Origin: Cupriavidus pauculus
GTDB taxonomy: Bacteria; Pseudomonadota; Gammaproteobacteria; Burkholderiales; Burkholderiaceae
DNA length: 64,000 bases
Direction: 5' to 3'
Assembly: GCF_002858765.1 (NCBI RefSeq)
Contig: NZ_PJRP01000001.1
Span: forward strand, 588,752-652,751
Position numbers and translations under genes: made by a program. Below are positions 11,821 to 20,561 of this stretch, in pieces; the stretch's first letter is position 1; the number at the start of each line of letters is the position of its first letter. The notes under the pieces were generated by a model. It had not been told where the DNA came from. It worked only from the letters and a program-made list of their open reading frames with translations, and ran no database searches.

Positions 11821-14043
11821 ATGACTTACAACCTGTCCGCGCATTCCGCAGGCCGCTCGCGCTCGGCCAAACGCCGCACACCCCTGGCGCGTGGCCACCG
11901 GCCGCGTCTGCTGGCCGCTTCGCTCGGCACCGTCGCCAGCCTCAATCTCCCTTATGCATTGGCCCAGGAAGCCGCTTCCGACCGGAAGGAAGGCACGCTG
12001 CCGGCCGTCACGGTCAGCGGGGCGGCCCAGATCGACCCACCTGGTCTGGCTCTGTCGAAACCCGAATACACAGGCAGCCGCCTGGGCCTGACCCCGCTGG
12101 AAACGCCGGCCAGCGTCGAAGTGCTCAGCGGCGAGACCATCCGCGCACGCGGCGACCAGTCCGTGCGCGAGGCCGTGACGCGCGCCACGGGCATCACGGG
12201 CAACCCCGCCCCCGGCAATGGCGGCACGTCGCTGACGGCGCGTGGCTTTTCCGGCCAGGGGTCGGTCATGCAGCTGCTCGACGGCACGCGCATGTACGTG
12301 GCATCGGGCACCGTCACCTTCCCGTTCGACACCTGGTCGGTGGATCGCATCGAAGTGCTGCGCGGGCCGGCATCGGTCATGTATGGCGAAGGCGCCATTG
12401 GCGGCGTGATCAACGTGGTGCAGAAGAAGCCGATCCGCGGGCCCATCGAGAACGAGCTTCAGATCACCGGCGGCACCGAAAAGACCGCGCGCGTGGCGTT
12501 CGATAGCGGCGGCAAGGTCAACGACAACCTGTCGTACCGCTTTGCCACGGCCTACAACCGGTCGGCCGGCTGGGTCGATCGCGGGGACACCAACAACCTG
12601 ATGGTGTCGGCGTCGGTGCGGCTGGACATCAACCCGGACTTCAACCTGACGCTGTCCTATGACGACGGCACCCAGCATCCGCAGCAGTACTTCGGTGTGC
12701 CGCTGGTGAACGGCAGCCTGGATACGTCGCTGCGCAAGAAGAACTACAACGTGGGCGACGCCCAGATCAGCTACCGCGACCGCTGGACGCGCCTGAACGC
12801 CGAATGGACGCCCAATGACCGCGTGACGGTACGCAACCAGTTCTATTACCTGACCAGCCATCGTCACTGGCGCGACAGCGAGACCTACGCGTTCCTGCCG
12901 GCGACCTCGCAGGTGCGCCGCACCGACTATCTGGAAATCCTGCATGACCAGGAGCAGGTGGGCAACCGCGCGGACCTGACCGTCAAGAGCCGGCTGTTCG
13001 GGCTGGAAAACGCCACGACCGTGGGCTTCGACATCAACAAGATCAACTTCACGCATTCCAACAACTCGCCGTACGGCGGTGCGTCGACGGTCAATGCGTA
13101 CGATTTCGATCCGGGGATGTTCTTCAGCCCGCCGGGCATCGTCACGTCGCCGCGCCTGCGGACCAACACGACGCAGTACGCGCTGTTCGGCGAACATCGT
13201 ATTTCCTTTACGCCGCAGTGGTCGGTGATCGGCGGCGTCCGCTTCGACCATGCCCGGCTGTACCGCACCGATCTGGTCGCCAACACGGGCTGGGAGAAGA
13301 CTTTCGCCAACACCACTTGGCGCGTGGGCACGGTGTACCAGTTCACGCCGAGCCTGTCGGTCTACGCGCAGTACGCCACGGCCACTGATCCGCTTGGCGC
13401 GCTGGTGACGACGAACGACGCGCAGCGCAACTTCGAGCTGGCCACCGGCAAGCAGGTGGAAGTGGGCGTGAAGCAGGCGTTCTGGGGCAATCGCGGCGAA
13501 TGGACGTTTGCCGCGTACGAGATCCGCAAGAAGAACCTGCTGTCGCGCGACCCGGTGAATCCGACGATCACCCAGCAGGTGGGCGAGCAGTCGTCGCTCG
13601 GGCTGGAAGCATCGGCCAGCGTGGAAGTGCTGCGCGGCCTGCGCCTGGACGTCAACGGCACGGTGCTGCGCGCGCGCTACGACGACTTCAACGAATCAGT
13701 CGGCGGCGTGGCGGTGTCGCGCGCCGGCAACGTGCCGACCAGCGTGCCGCAGCAGGCAGCCAACGCCTGGCTGAGCTGGAACTTCATGCCGCAGTGGACG
13801 TTCGCCACGGGTCTGCGCTACGTGGGCGGCCGCTACGCGGACACGGCCAACAGGGTGCGCGTGCCGAGCTATACGACGGTCGACACCGCGCTGTCCTGGC
13901 GCGTCTCGAAGCAGGCGGCACTGACGCTGCGCGTCTACAACCTGTTCAACCGCGACTACGCCGAATCGTTCTCGAACGGCGGCCAGCAGTGGCTGCTGGG
14001 GCGCCCGCGTTCGGCGGAGCTGTCGGCCAACTTCTACTTCTGA
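11821..14043 (+). CDS. TonB-dependent receptor, siderophore-receptor type, B12-regulated
   Basis: Outer-membrane gated channel of 740 residues. A long signal region ends near residue 48 (LNLPYALAQ), followed by a TonB-box-like LPAVTVSG. The plug domain includes VEVLSGETIRARGDQSVREA and DRIEVLRGPASVMYGEGAIG; the barrel ends with SAELSANFYF and a terminal phenylalanine. The plug is of the TonB-dependent siderophore receptor class rather than classical BtuB, yet a cobalamin riboswitch controls the gene, so a cobalamin, cobinamide or other corrinoid/cobalt ligand is inferred. The PepSY gene follows 12 bases later. Confidence 0.9.
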   Translation: MTYNLSAHSAGRSRSAKRRTPLARGHRPRLLAASLGTVASLNLPYALAQEAASDRKEGTLPAVTVSGAAQIDPPGLALSKPEYTGSRLGLTPLETPASVEVLSGETIRARGDQSVREAVTRATGITGNPAPGNGGTSLTARGFSGQGSVMQLLDGTRMYVASGTVTFPFDTWSVDRIEVLRGPASVMYGEGAIGGVINVVQKKPIRGPIENELQITGGTEKTARVAFDSGGKVNDNLSYRFATAYNRSAGWVDRGDTNNLMVSASVRLDINPDFNLTLSYDDGTQHPQQYFGVPLVNGSLDTSLRKKNYNVGDAQISYRDRWTRLNAEWTPNDRVTVRNQFYYLTSHRHWRDSETYAFLPATSQVRRTDYLEILHDQEQVGNRADLTVKSRLFGLENATTVGFDINKINFTHSNNSPYGGASTVNAYDFDPGMFFSPPGIVTSPRLRTNTTQYALFGEHRISFTPQWSVIGGVRFDHARLYRTDLVANTGWEKTFANTTWRVGTVYQFTPSLSVYAQYATATDPLGALVTTNDAQRNFELATGKQVEVGVKQAFWGNRGEWTFAAYEIRKKNLLSRDPVNPTITQQVGEQSSLGLEASASVEVLRGLRLDVNGTVLRARYDDFNESVGGVAVSRAGNVPTSVPQQAANAWLSWNFMPQWTFATGLRYVGGRYADTANRVRVPSYTTVDTALSWRVSKQAALTLRVYNLFNRDYAESFSNGGQQWLLGRPRSAELSANFYF

Positions 14044-14055
14044 GGCCCGGCTGCC

Positions 14056-15537
14056 ATGGCACGCAAGGTCAGGCTGAAGCGCTGGCTGTATCTGATCCAT
14101 CGCTGGATGGGCATCGCCGGCTGCTTGCTGATCGCGATGTGGTTCGGCTCCGGGCTGGTCATGATGTATGTGGGCTTTCCGGCGCTGACCGACGCCGAGC
14201 GGCTGGCCGGCCTGCCGCGTATCGACGCATCGCGCGTGGCCATCACCCCCGACGCAGCGATGGCGGCGGCCGGGCTCGATGCCTTTCCGCGCAGCCTGCG
14301 GCTGGAGATGGCGGGCGACCTGCCGGTCTATCGCATGGTCGACGGCAAGGGTCGGCCGCATACGGTGTCGGCCCTCGACGGCCATGTGATCGCGCAAGTC
14401 GATGCCGCAACGGCACAGGCCACCGCGCAGCACTTCGCCGGCAAGCCCGCGCAATGGCTGGAGACGGCCGAGCGCGACCAGTGGACCGTGCCGAACGGTC
14501 TCAACCCCTGGCGGCCGCTGCACCGTATCGGTATCGACGATGGGCAGGGCACCGAGCTTTACGTGTCGGCCCGGACTGGCGAGGTCATGCGCGATACCCA
14601 TCGCACGGAGCGCTTCTGGAACTGGCTGGGTTCGGTGCCGCACTGGCTTTACTTCACGCCGATCCGCCAGGACCCGCCGTTGTGGCGCCAGGTGGTGCTG
14701 TGGACGTCGGGCCCCTGCGTGGCGGTGGCGATCACCGGCATCTGGATCGGCTGGCTGCGCCTGCGCGTGCGGCGCCGCTTTGCCCACGGCAGCCTGGGCG
14801 GTACGTCGCCGTATCACGGCTGGATGGCCTGGCACCACGTGGCGGGGCTGGCGGGGGCATTGTTCCTGCTGTGCTGGCTGATCTCGGGCTGGCTGTCGGT
14901 CAATCCGAACCAGTGGTTCAACGGGCGCGGCTTCGATGGGGCGGCATTGCAGCGCCACGCCGGGCATACCGCCGCATCGTTCCCGACGCCGGCTTGGCAG
15001 ACGCTGGGCGACGGCGTGCGCGAAGCGCGCATGACGTGGGTGGGTGGCCGGCCGGTGCTGCTGGCGTCGACGGGAGACGGCGGGGTGCGGGCCGTCGATC
15101 CGCACGATGGTGCGACCGTCCAATGGAATCCCGACGACCTGGTGCGCGCGGCGGCCACGCTGCTGCCGGATGCCCGGATCGCATCGGAAATCGTCCAGAA
15201 CGAACCCGACGCCTACTGGTACAGCCATCACCATGCGCGCCGCTTCCCGGTGCTGCGGGTCGGCTTCGACGATCCGGACGGTACCTGGGCCTATGTCGAT
15301 CCGGCAACCGGCCAGGTCATCGGCCGCAGCGACGACAGCCGGCGGCTGTACCGCTGGCTGTTCAACGCCGCCCACAGTTATGACCTTGTCACGTTGACGC
15401 GGCATCGTCCGCTCTGGGACGCCGTGGTCTGGGCGTTGTCCATCGTCGGCCTGGCGATGTCGGTCAGCGGTGTGGTCGTGGGCTGGCGGCGGCTGCGGCG
15501 CCAGGGCGGCACGGGTGCCCCACGCCGGGAGGGGTAG
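14056..15537 (+). CDS. PepSY-associated transmembrane protein
   Basis: Inner-membrane protein of 493 residues: a first helix at about residues 12-35 (IHRWMGIAGCLLIAMWFGSG), a large periplasmic PepSY-type region, paired helices in the middle (around VVLWTSGPCVAVAITGIWIG and HHVAGLAGALFLLCWLISGW), and a final helix near AVVWALSIVGLAMSVSGVVV. Proteins of this type accompany TonB siderophore receptors, where some act as ferric-siderophore reductases. It is most likely co-transcribed with the receptor and so under the same riboswitch. Its exact reaction is unknown. Confidence 0.85.
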   Translation: MARKVRLKRWLYLIHRWMGIAGCLLIAMWFGSGLVMMYVGFPALTDAERLAGLPRIDASRVAITPDAAMAAAGLDAFPRSLRLEMAGDLPVYRMVDGKGRPHTVSALDGHVIAQVDAATAQATAQHFAGKPAQWLETAERDQWTVPNGLNPWRPLHRIGIDDGQGTELYVSARTGEVMRDTHRTERFWNWLGSVPHWLYFTPIRQDPPLWRQVVLWTSGPCVAVAITGIWIGWLRLRVRRRFAHGSLGGTSPYHGWMAWHHVAGLAGALFLLCWLISGWLSVNPNQWFNGRGFDGAALQRHAGHTAASFPTPAWQTLGDGVREARMTWVGGRPVLLASTGDGGVRAVDPHDGATVQWNPDDLVRAAATLLPDARIASEIVQNEPDAYWYSHHHARRFPVLRVGFDDPDGTWAYVDPATGQVIGRSDDSRRLYRWLFNAAHSYDLVTLTRHRPLWDAVVWALSIVGLAMSVSGVVVGWRRLRRQGGTGAPRREG

Positions 15538-15569
15538 GACTGTCACGGAAGCGTCACATCGCGCGCTTA

Positions 15570-15587
15570 CATTTTCGTTCGAGCATG
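15570..15587. promoter_or_regulatory. Candidate GlpR-like operator
   Basis: Inverted repeat CATTTTCG-TT-CGAGCATG, 6 of 8 positions symmetric, 22 bases upstream of the DeoR-family gene. Both arms read ATKYTCG, the half-site known for E. coli GlpR, although the spacing is shorter. This suggests autoregulation and supports a glycerol-3-phosphate role for the cluster. Confidence 0.4.
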
Positions 15588-15609
15588 CAAAGTGAGCGAA
15601 TGAGCGTCG

Positions 15610-16377
15610 ATGAGTCTGACCCCGCGGCAACGTGAAATCTTTGGCTGGCTGAACGATGCCGGCTACCTCAGTACCGAACAACTGGCCAGCCGCTTTGGCG
15701 TCAGCAGCCAGACCATCCGGCGCGACATCAATGAATTGAGTGTGCAGGGTCTGGCGCGCCGGATGCACGGCGGGCTGAGCCTGCCGGCCAGCCAGCACAA
15801 CATCAGCTATCTGCAGCGCAGTACCGCGCATGTCGAGCGCAAGCGGCGCATTGCCGAGGTGGCCATCGGCGTGGTCGAGGCCGATGCCACGGTCTTCCTG
15901 GGCTATGGCACCACGGTGGCCGACTTTGCCCGTGCGCTGCCGGACGACCTGCCGCTGCGCGTGATCACCAACAACCTGGGTGCCGTGCATGCGCTGGCCG
16001 ACAAGCCGCGCATCGAAACCTGGGTGGCCGGCGGACGCCTGCGTGCCGGCGATTTCGATGTGATGGGCAGCGCCACATTGGATTTTGTACGACGTTTTCG
16101 TGCGCATGTGGCGATCTGCAGCGCCGCCGGCATCGACGCGGACGGCACGTTCTACGAATTCCAGCCCGAGGAGGCCGAGTTGAGCCAGGTGCTGCTGTCG
16201 CACAGCCATTTGCGCGTGCTGCTGGCCGACAGCAGCAAGTGCCTGCGCAACGCGCCGTGCCGCGTGGCCGGCCTGGACCAGATCGACCACCTGTTCACCG
16301 ATACCGAGGCCACCGACGCGCTGCCGACGCTGCCGAACCTGTGCGAGCGCGCCGGCGTGGCGCTGCACCTGTGCTGA
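15610..16377 (+). CDS. DeoR-family transcriptional regulator (GlpR-like)
   Basis: DNA-binding repressor of 255 residues. The N-terminal helix-turn-helix is STEQLASRFGVSSQTIRRDINELSVQG with the family RRDI signature, followed by RRMHGGL. The C-terminal DeoR sensor domain (VFLGYGTTVADFARALPDD and ITNNLGAVHALAD) normally binds a phosphorylated sugar or glycerol-3-phosphate. It lies directly upstream of an ABC importer it probably controls, and a GlpR-like palindrome lies in its own leader. Confidence 0.88.
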   Translation: MSLTPRQREIFGWLNDAGYLSTEQLASRFGVSSQTIRRDINELSVQGLARRMHGGLSLPASQHNISYLQRSTAHVERKRRIAEVAIGVVEADATVFLGYGTTVADFARALPDDLPLRVITNNLGAVHALADKPRIETWVAGGRLRAGDFDVMGSATLDFVRRFRAHVAICSAAGIDADGTFYEFQPEEAELSQVLLSHSHLRVLLADSSKCLRNAPCRVAGLDQIDHLFTDTEATDALPTLPNLCERAGVALHLC

Positions 16378-16414
16378 GCCTCCGGCGCCACGCGCGCCTT
16401 CCTTCCTGAATCCC

Positions 16415-17419
16415 ATGGCCTATCTGCGACTCGAACAGCTGCAGCAGCGCTTCGGCGACCACGCGGTGCTACGCGGTATCGACCTCGACATCGAACGTGG
16501 CGAGTTCATCGCGCTGCTGGGCCCGTCCGGCTGCGGCAAGACCACGCTGCTGCGCCTGATTGCCGGGCTGGACCTGCCCAGCGCCGGCCGCATCCACCTG
16601 GATGGGCGCGATGTCACCGCGCTGGAGCCCGCGCAGCGCATGCTGAGCATGGTGTTCCAGTCGTACGCGCTGTTTCCGCACCTGAGCGTGGCCGACAACA
16701 TCCTGTTCGGCCTGCGTGCCCGCAAGGTGGCGCGCGACGCGCAGACGCACCGGCTGCACCACGCCGCCGAACTGCTGGGGCTGGGCACGCTGCTGGCGCG
16801 CAAGCCGGCGGCGCTGTCGGGCGGCCAGAAGCAGCGCGTGGCGCTGGCGCGCGCCATCGTGTCGCAGCATCCGCTTTGCCTGATGGACGAGCCGCTGTCG
16901 AACCTCGATGCGCAGTTGCGCGCGGAGATGCGCGCGGAACTGCGCAAGCTCCAGCAGCAGCTTGGCCTGACGGTGGTCTATGTCACGCACGACCAGGTCG
17001 AGGCGATGAGCATGGCCGACCGCATCGTGCTGATGCACCAGGGCCAGATCGCCCAGACCGGCACGCCCACCGAACTGTACGAGCAGCCGGCCACGCCGGT
17101 GGTGGCGCGCTTTATCGGCCAGCCGCCGATGAACCTGATCCGGCTGCCGGGCGCCGATCACTGGCTGGGCGTGCGGCCCGAACATATCGAACTGGGCGGC
17201 GGCCACGCGGCCGAGGTGGTCCGCTCCGAATATCACGGCGCCGACACGCTGATCGAAGTGCGGCTGCACGACCAGCCGCTGCTGGTGCGGCACGCGGGCC
17301 GCGTGGCCCCGGCGCCCGGTACCCGCCTGATGGTGCAGTGGCCGGCGGCGCGCGAGCATCGCTTTGCGATCGACGACGCGCCGGCGGCCTCCAAGGTTTT
17401 GTCCACCGTTTTGCCCTGA
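16415..17419 (+). CDS. ABC transporter ATP-binding protein, UgpC/MalK type
   Basis: ATPase of 334 residues for a carbohydrate or glycerol-3-phosphate importer. Walker A GPSGCGKTT, signature [20 protein letters not shown] and Walker B LCLMDEPLSNLDAQLRAEM are intact. After the nucleotide-binding domain comes a TOBE-type C-terminal region (WLGVRPEHIELGG...) typical of the MalK/UgpC class. It precedes the binding protein by 19 bases. Neighbour identity (GlpR-like regulator, glycerophosphodiesterase) favours glycerol-3-phosphate or glycerophosphodiesters over a sugar. Confidence 0.9.
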   Translation: MAYLRLEQLQQRFGDHAVLRGIDLDIERGEFIALLGPSGCGKTTLLRLIAGLDLPSAGRIHLDGRDVTALEPAQRMLSMVFQSYALFPHLSVADNILFGLRARKVARDAQTHRLHHAAELLGLGTLLARKPAALSGGQKQRVALARAIVSQHPLCLMDEPLSNLDAQLRAEMRAELRKLQQQLGLTVVYVTHDQVEAMSMADRIVLMHQGQIAQTGTPTELYEQPATPVVARFIGQPPMNLIRLPGADHWLGVRPEHIELGGGHAAEVVRSEYHGADTLIEVRLHDQPLLVRHAGRVAPAPGTRLMVQWPAAREHRFAIDDAPAASKVLSTVLP

Positions 17420-17438
17420 CTATCTACTAGGAGCGTTC

Positions 17439-18725
17439 ATGTCGTTCAAGACCCGATGCCTGGCCGTCGCGCTCGGCACCCTCAGTTGCTTCGCGTCGCT
17501 GGCGGCCAGTGCGGCGCCGACGCAGGTCACGATGTACTACCCGGTTTCCGTTGGCGGCCCGCTGACGCAGGTCGTCGACAAGCTGGTCGGCGAGTTCGAG
17601 CAGGCCAATCCCGACGTCAAGGTCAACGCCATCTACGCGGGCAACTATGACGACGCGCGCACCAAGGCCCTGGCCGCGCTGAAGGCCGGTACGCCGGTGC
17701 AGACGTCGGTGCTGTTTTCGATCGACCTGCACGAACTGAAGGACCTGGGCGTGATCCGTCCGTTCGACGACTTCGCCACCACGGCCGAAGACAAGGCATG
17801 GCTGCAGAGCTTCTACCCGGGCCTGATGGACAACGGCCGCGCCGATGGCAAGACCTGGGGCATTCCGTTCCAGCGCTCGACCATCGTCATGTTCTACAAC
17901 AAGGACGCCTTCCGCCAGGCCGGCCTGAACGCCGACCAGCCGCCGCGCTCGTGGACCGAGATGCGCGAGGCCGCGGCCAGGCTGGTGAAGCGCGACGGCG
18001 GCAACACCAGCCGCTGGGGCGTGATGATCCCGTCCACCGGCTACGCCTACTGGATGTTCGGCGCGCTGACCAAGCAGAACGGCCAGACGCTGATGAACCC
18101 GGCCGGCACGCGCACCACGTTCGACGCCCCGAAGGCGGTGCAGGCGCTGGAGTACTGGACGTCGCTGTCGAAGGACGGCGTGAGCCCCAAGGGCCTGATC
18201 GAGTGGGGCACGCTGCGCCAGAACTTTGTCGAAGGCAAGACCGCGATGATGTGGCATTCCACCGGCAACCTGACCGCCGTGCTGAAGGAAGCCAGGTTCG
18301 ACGTCGGCGTGGCGCCGCTGCCCGGCAACACCGAGCCGGGCTCGCCCACCGGCGGCGGCAACTTCTACCTGTTCAAGAGCGGCAGCGATGCCGAGCAGCG
18401 TGCCGCGTTCCGCCTGGTCAAGTTCCTGACCGCGCCCGAGCGTTCTGCGCAGTGGAGCGTGGCGACCGGCTACATGGGTGTGAGCCAGGCCAGCTACGAG
18501 ACGCCGACGCTGAAGGACTACGCTGCCAAGGTGCCGCAGTCGCTGGTGGCGCGTGACCAGTTGTCGGTGGCGACCGCCGAACTGTCGACGCACCAGGCCG
18601 GCCGCGTGCGCAAGCTGCTGGAAGATGCGCTGCAGTCGGCCATCGCCGGCCAGCAGGAGCCCAAGGCCGCACTGGCTGGCGCGCAGGCACAGGCCGACCG
18701 CGTGCTGAAGCCCTACCAGCGTTGA
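17439..18725 (+). CDS. ABC transporter solute-binding protein, family 1 (UgpB type)
   Basis: Periplasmic binding protein, 428 residues. AGGAG at 17429-17433 sets the start; the signal peptide ends near SLAASAAP. Extracellular-binding-protein family 1 features are visible: VTMYYPVSVGGPLTQVVDKL, FEQANPDVKVNAIYAGNYDD, and GIPFQRSTIVMFYNKDAFRQ. The YYPVSVGGP opening resembles UgpB-like glycerol-3-phosphate or glycerophosphocholine binders, though the ligand is an inference. Confidence 0.9.
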   Translation: MSFKTRCLAVALGTLSCFASLAASAAPTQVTMYYPVSVGGPLTQVVDKLVGEFEQANPDVKVNAIYAGNYDDARTKALAALKAGTPVQTSVLFSIDLHELKDLGVIRPFDDFATTAEDKAWLQSFYPGLMDNGRADGKTWGIPFQRSTIVMFYNKDAFRQAGLNADQPPRSWTEMREAAARLVKRDGGNTSRWGVMIPSTGYAYWMFGALTKQNGQTLMNPAGTRTTFDAPKAVQALEYWTSLSKDGVSPKGLIEWGTLRQNFVEGKTAMMWHSTGNLTAVLKEARFDVGVAPLPGNTEPGSPTGGGNFYLFKSGSDAEQRAAFRLVKFLTAPERSAQWSVATGYMGVSQASYETPTLKDYAAKVPQSLVARDQLSVATAELSTHQAGRVRKLLEDALQSAIAGQQEPKAALAGAQAQADRVLKPYQR

Positions 18726-18730
18726 TGACG

Positions 18731-18756
18731 GCGGAGCCGGCGCCCGCCGGCTCCGC
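18731..18756 (+). other. Intercistronic hairpin after binding-protein gene
   Basis: A perfect 12-bp GC-rich stem (18731-18742 with 18745-18756) closes a two-base loop and has no T tract. It lies three bases after the binding-protein codon TGA region and before the first permease, so it more likely stabilises or attenuates the message than ends it. Confidence 0.6.
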
Positions 18757-18792
18757 GGTGACCTGATTTCCCGCCGGCCCGGCGCCGACCTC

Positions 18793-19677
18793 ATGAAAGC
18801 CAGAACTCCTACCTCCGGCCACGCCACGCAAGCGTGGCTGATGCTGCTGCCGGCGCTGGTGCTGCTGGCCGCCTTCACCTACTGGCCCATCGTGGGCAGC
18901 CTCTGGCACAGCGTGCAGATGCAGGCGCCCGGCATTCCGCCGGCGTTCGCGGGCCTCGACAATTTTGCGGCGCTGATGGATGACCCCGTGTTCCGTCAGG
19001 CCGTGCGCAACAACCTCTGGTATGCGCTGGTGACCGTGCCGGTGTCGGTGGTGCTGGCGCTGGCCATGGCGCTGTGGGTGAACCAGCGCTACGCGGGACG
19101 CGGCCTGCTGCGGCTGGCCTTCTTCACCCCGACCATGCTGCCGATGGTGGCCGCCGCCAACGTCTGGCTGTTCTTCTACGCGCCCGACATCGGCCTGCTG
19201 AACCGGCTGCTGGCGTGGGTGGGCATTGCCGGGCGCAACTGGCTGGGCGATGTCGATACGGCGCTGCCCGCGCTGATGGTGGTCACCATCTGGAAAGAGG
19301 CGGGCTTCTTCATGATCTTCTACCTGGCGGCGCTGCAGTCCATCTCCACCGAGCAGCTCGACGCCGCGCGGCTGGAGGCCCCGTCGGCCTGGTACCGGCT
19401 GCGCCATGTGGTGCTGCCGCTGCTGGCGCCCACCACGCTGTTCGTGGTGGTCAACGCGCTGATCAACGCGTTCAAGCTGGTCGATCACCTGTTCGTGCTC
19501 ACGCGCGGCGGCCCCAACAACGCCAGCACGCTGCTGCTGTACTACCTGTACGAGATCGCGTTCAAGTTCCAGGACGCGAACTATGCCGCCGCGCTGACCA
19601 TCGTGCTGCTGGCGATCCTGGCGCTGTGCTCGGCAATCCAGTTCTGGCTGTCCCGCAACCGCGTCCACTACCGATGA
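18793..19677 (+). CDS. ABC transporter permease, UgpA/MalF-like
   Basis: Inner-membrane permease of 294 residues with six hydrophobic helices, beginning with a helix around AWLMLLPALVLLAAFTYWPI. The EAA loop, where the ATPase docks, reads EQLDAARLEAPSAWYRLRHV followed by VLPLL. Its TGA overlaps the ATG of the next permease by four bases (ATGA), so translation of the two is coupled and they form a heterodimeric channel. Confidence 0.93.
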   Translation: MKARTPTSGHATQAWLMLLPALVLLAAFTYWPIVGSLWHSVQMQAPGIPPAFAGLDNFAALMDDPVFRQAVRNNLWYALVTVPVSVVLALAMALWVNQRYAGRGLLRLAFFTPTMLPMVAAANVWLFFYAPDIGLLNRLLAWVGIAGRNWLGDVDTALPALMVVTIWKEAGFFMIFYLAALQSISTEQLDAARLEAPSAWYRLRHVVLPLLAPTTLFVVVNALINAFKLVDHLFVLTRGGPNNASTLLLYYLYEIAFKFQDANYAAALTIVLLAILALCSAIQFWLSRNRVHYR

Positions 19678-20483
19678 CCTTCCTTCGCGCTGCCTTGCTA
19701 CCCGTTGCCGGCGCCGTCGCCGGCCTGCTGTGGATTTCGCCGTTGCTGCTGCTGTGCTGGGGCGCCTTTCACCCGGGCGGCGAAGCCATGCGGCTGAGCC
19801 TGCAAACGCCGTGGGGGCTGGACAACTTTCCGCAAGCCTGGAACGTGGCGCCGTTCGCGCGCTATCTGGTCAACACCGTCTGCATCGTCACGCTGCTGCT
19901 GGTGCTGCAGCTGACGGTGTGCACGCTGGCTGGCTACGCGCTGGCGCGGATGCAGTTTGCCGGCCGCAGCCTGGTGTTCGGACTGGTGCTGCTGCAACTG
20001 ATGGTGATGCCCGAGGTGCTGATCACCGAGAACTACCTGACCATCGCTCGCGCGGGCCAGGTGGATACCTGGCTGGGCGTGGCGCTGCCCTACATCGCCA
20101 GCGCGTTTGGCATCTTCCTGCTGCGCCAGACCTTCATGACGGTGCCGCAGGAACTGGAGGATGCCGCGCGCATCGAGGGCATGGGGCGGCTGGGCATCCT
20201 GCTGAAGGTCTACGTGCCGCTGGCACGGCCGACGTACCTGGCCTACGCGCTGGTGTCGGTCAGCTATCACTGGAACAACTTCCTGTGGCCGCTGGTGGCC
20301 ACGCAGACCGAAGCCAGCCGGCCGGTCACCGTGGGCATGGCGCTGTTTGCCGCGCCGGAGACCGGCGTCGACTGGGGCGTGCTGTCGGCCGGCACGCTGC
20401 TGTGCGTGGGGCCGCTGGTGCTGGCCTTCCTGCTGTTCCAGCGCCAGTTCATGCAGTCGTTCATGCAGGCCGGCGTCAAGTGA
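19674..20483 (+). CDS. ABC transporter permease, UgpE/MalG-like
   Basis: Second channel subunit, 269 residues and about six helices. It starts at the overlapping ATG 19674 (MTFLRAALLPVAG). The EAA loop is LEDAARIEGMGRLGILLKVYVPL, and SYHWNNFLWPLVAT near the C-terminus is typical of the MalG/UgpE branch. It completes the importer encoded from 16415 onwards and ends at a convergent terminator. Confidence 0.93.
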   Translation: MTFLRAALLPVAGAVAGLLWISPLLLLCWGAFHPGGEAMRLSLQTPWGLDNFPQAWNVAPFARYLVNTVCIVTLLLVLQLTVCTLAGYALARMQFAGRSLVFGLVLLQLMVMPEVLITENYLTIARAGQVDTWLGVALPYIASAFGIFLLRQTFMTVPQELEDAARIEGMGRLGILLKVYVPLARPTYLAYALVSVSYHWNNFLWPLVATQTEASRPVTVGMALFAAPETGVDWGVLSAGTLLCVGPLVLAFLLFQRQFMQSFMQAGVK

Positions 20484-20539
20484 GATGCCCCGGCCGGGCA
20501 GGCCGGGAGGCCGGATTAGCCAGCAAGGCCGGGGCATCT
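20483..20539. terminator. Convergent terminator between importer and GDPD gene
   Basis: A perfect 13-bp inverted repeat (20483-20495 with 20527-20539) encloses 31 bases that can fold into a smaller GC hairpin. It sits between two convergent genes and can serve both. Confidence 0.6.
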
Positions 20540-20561
20540 GTCATCGTCCGTGCGCGCCCGG

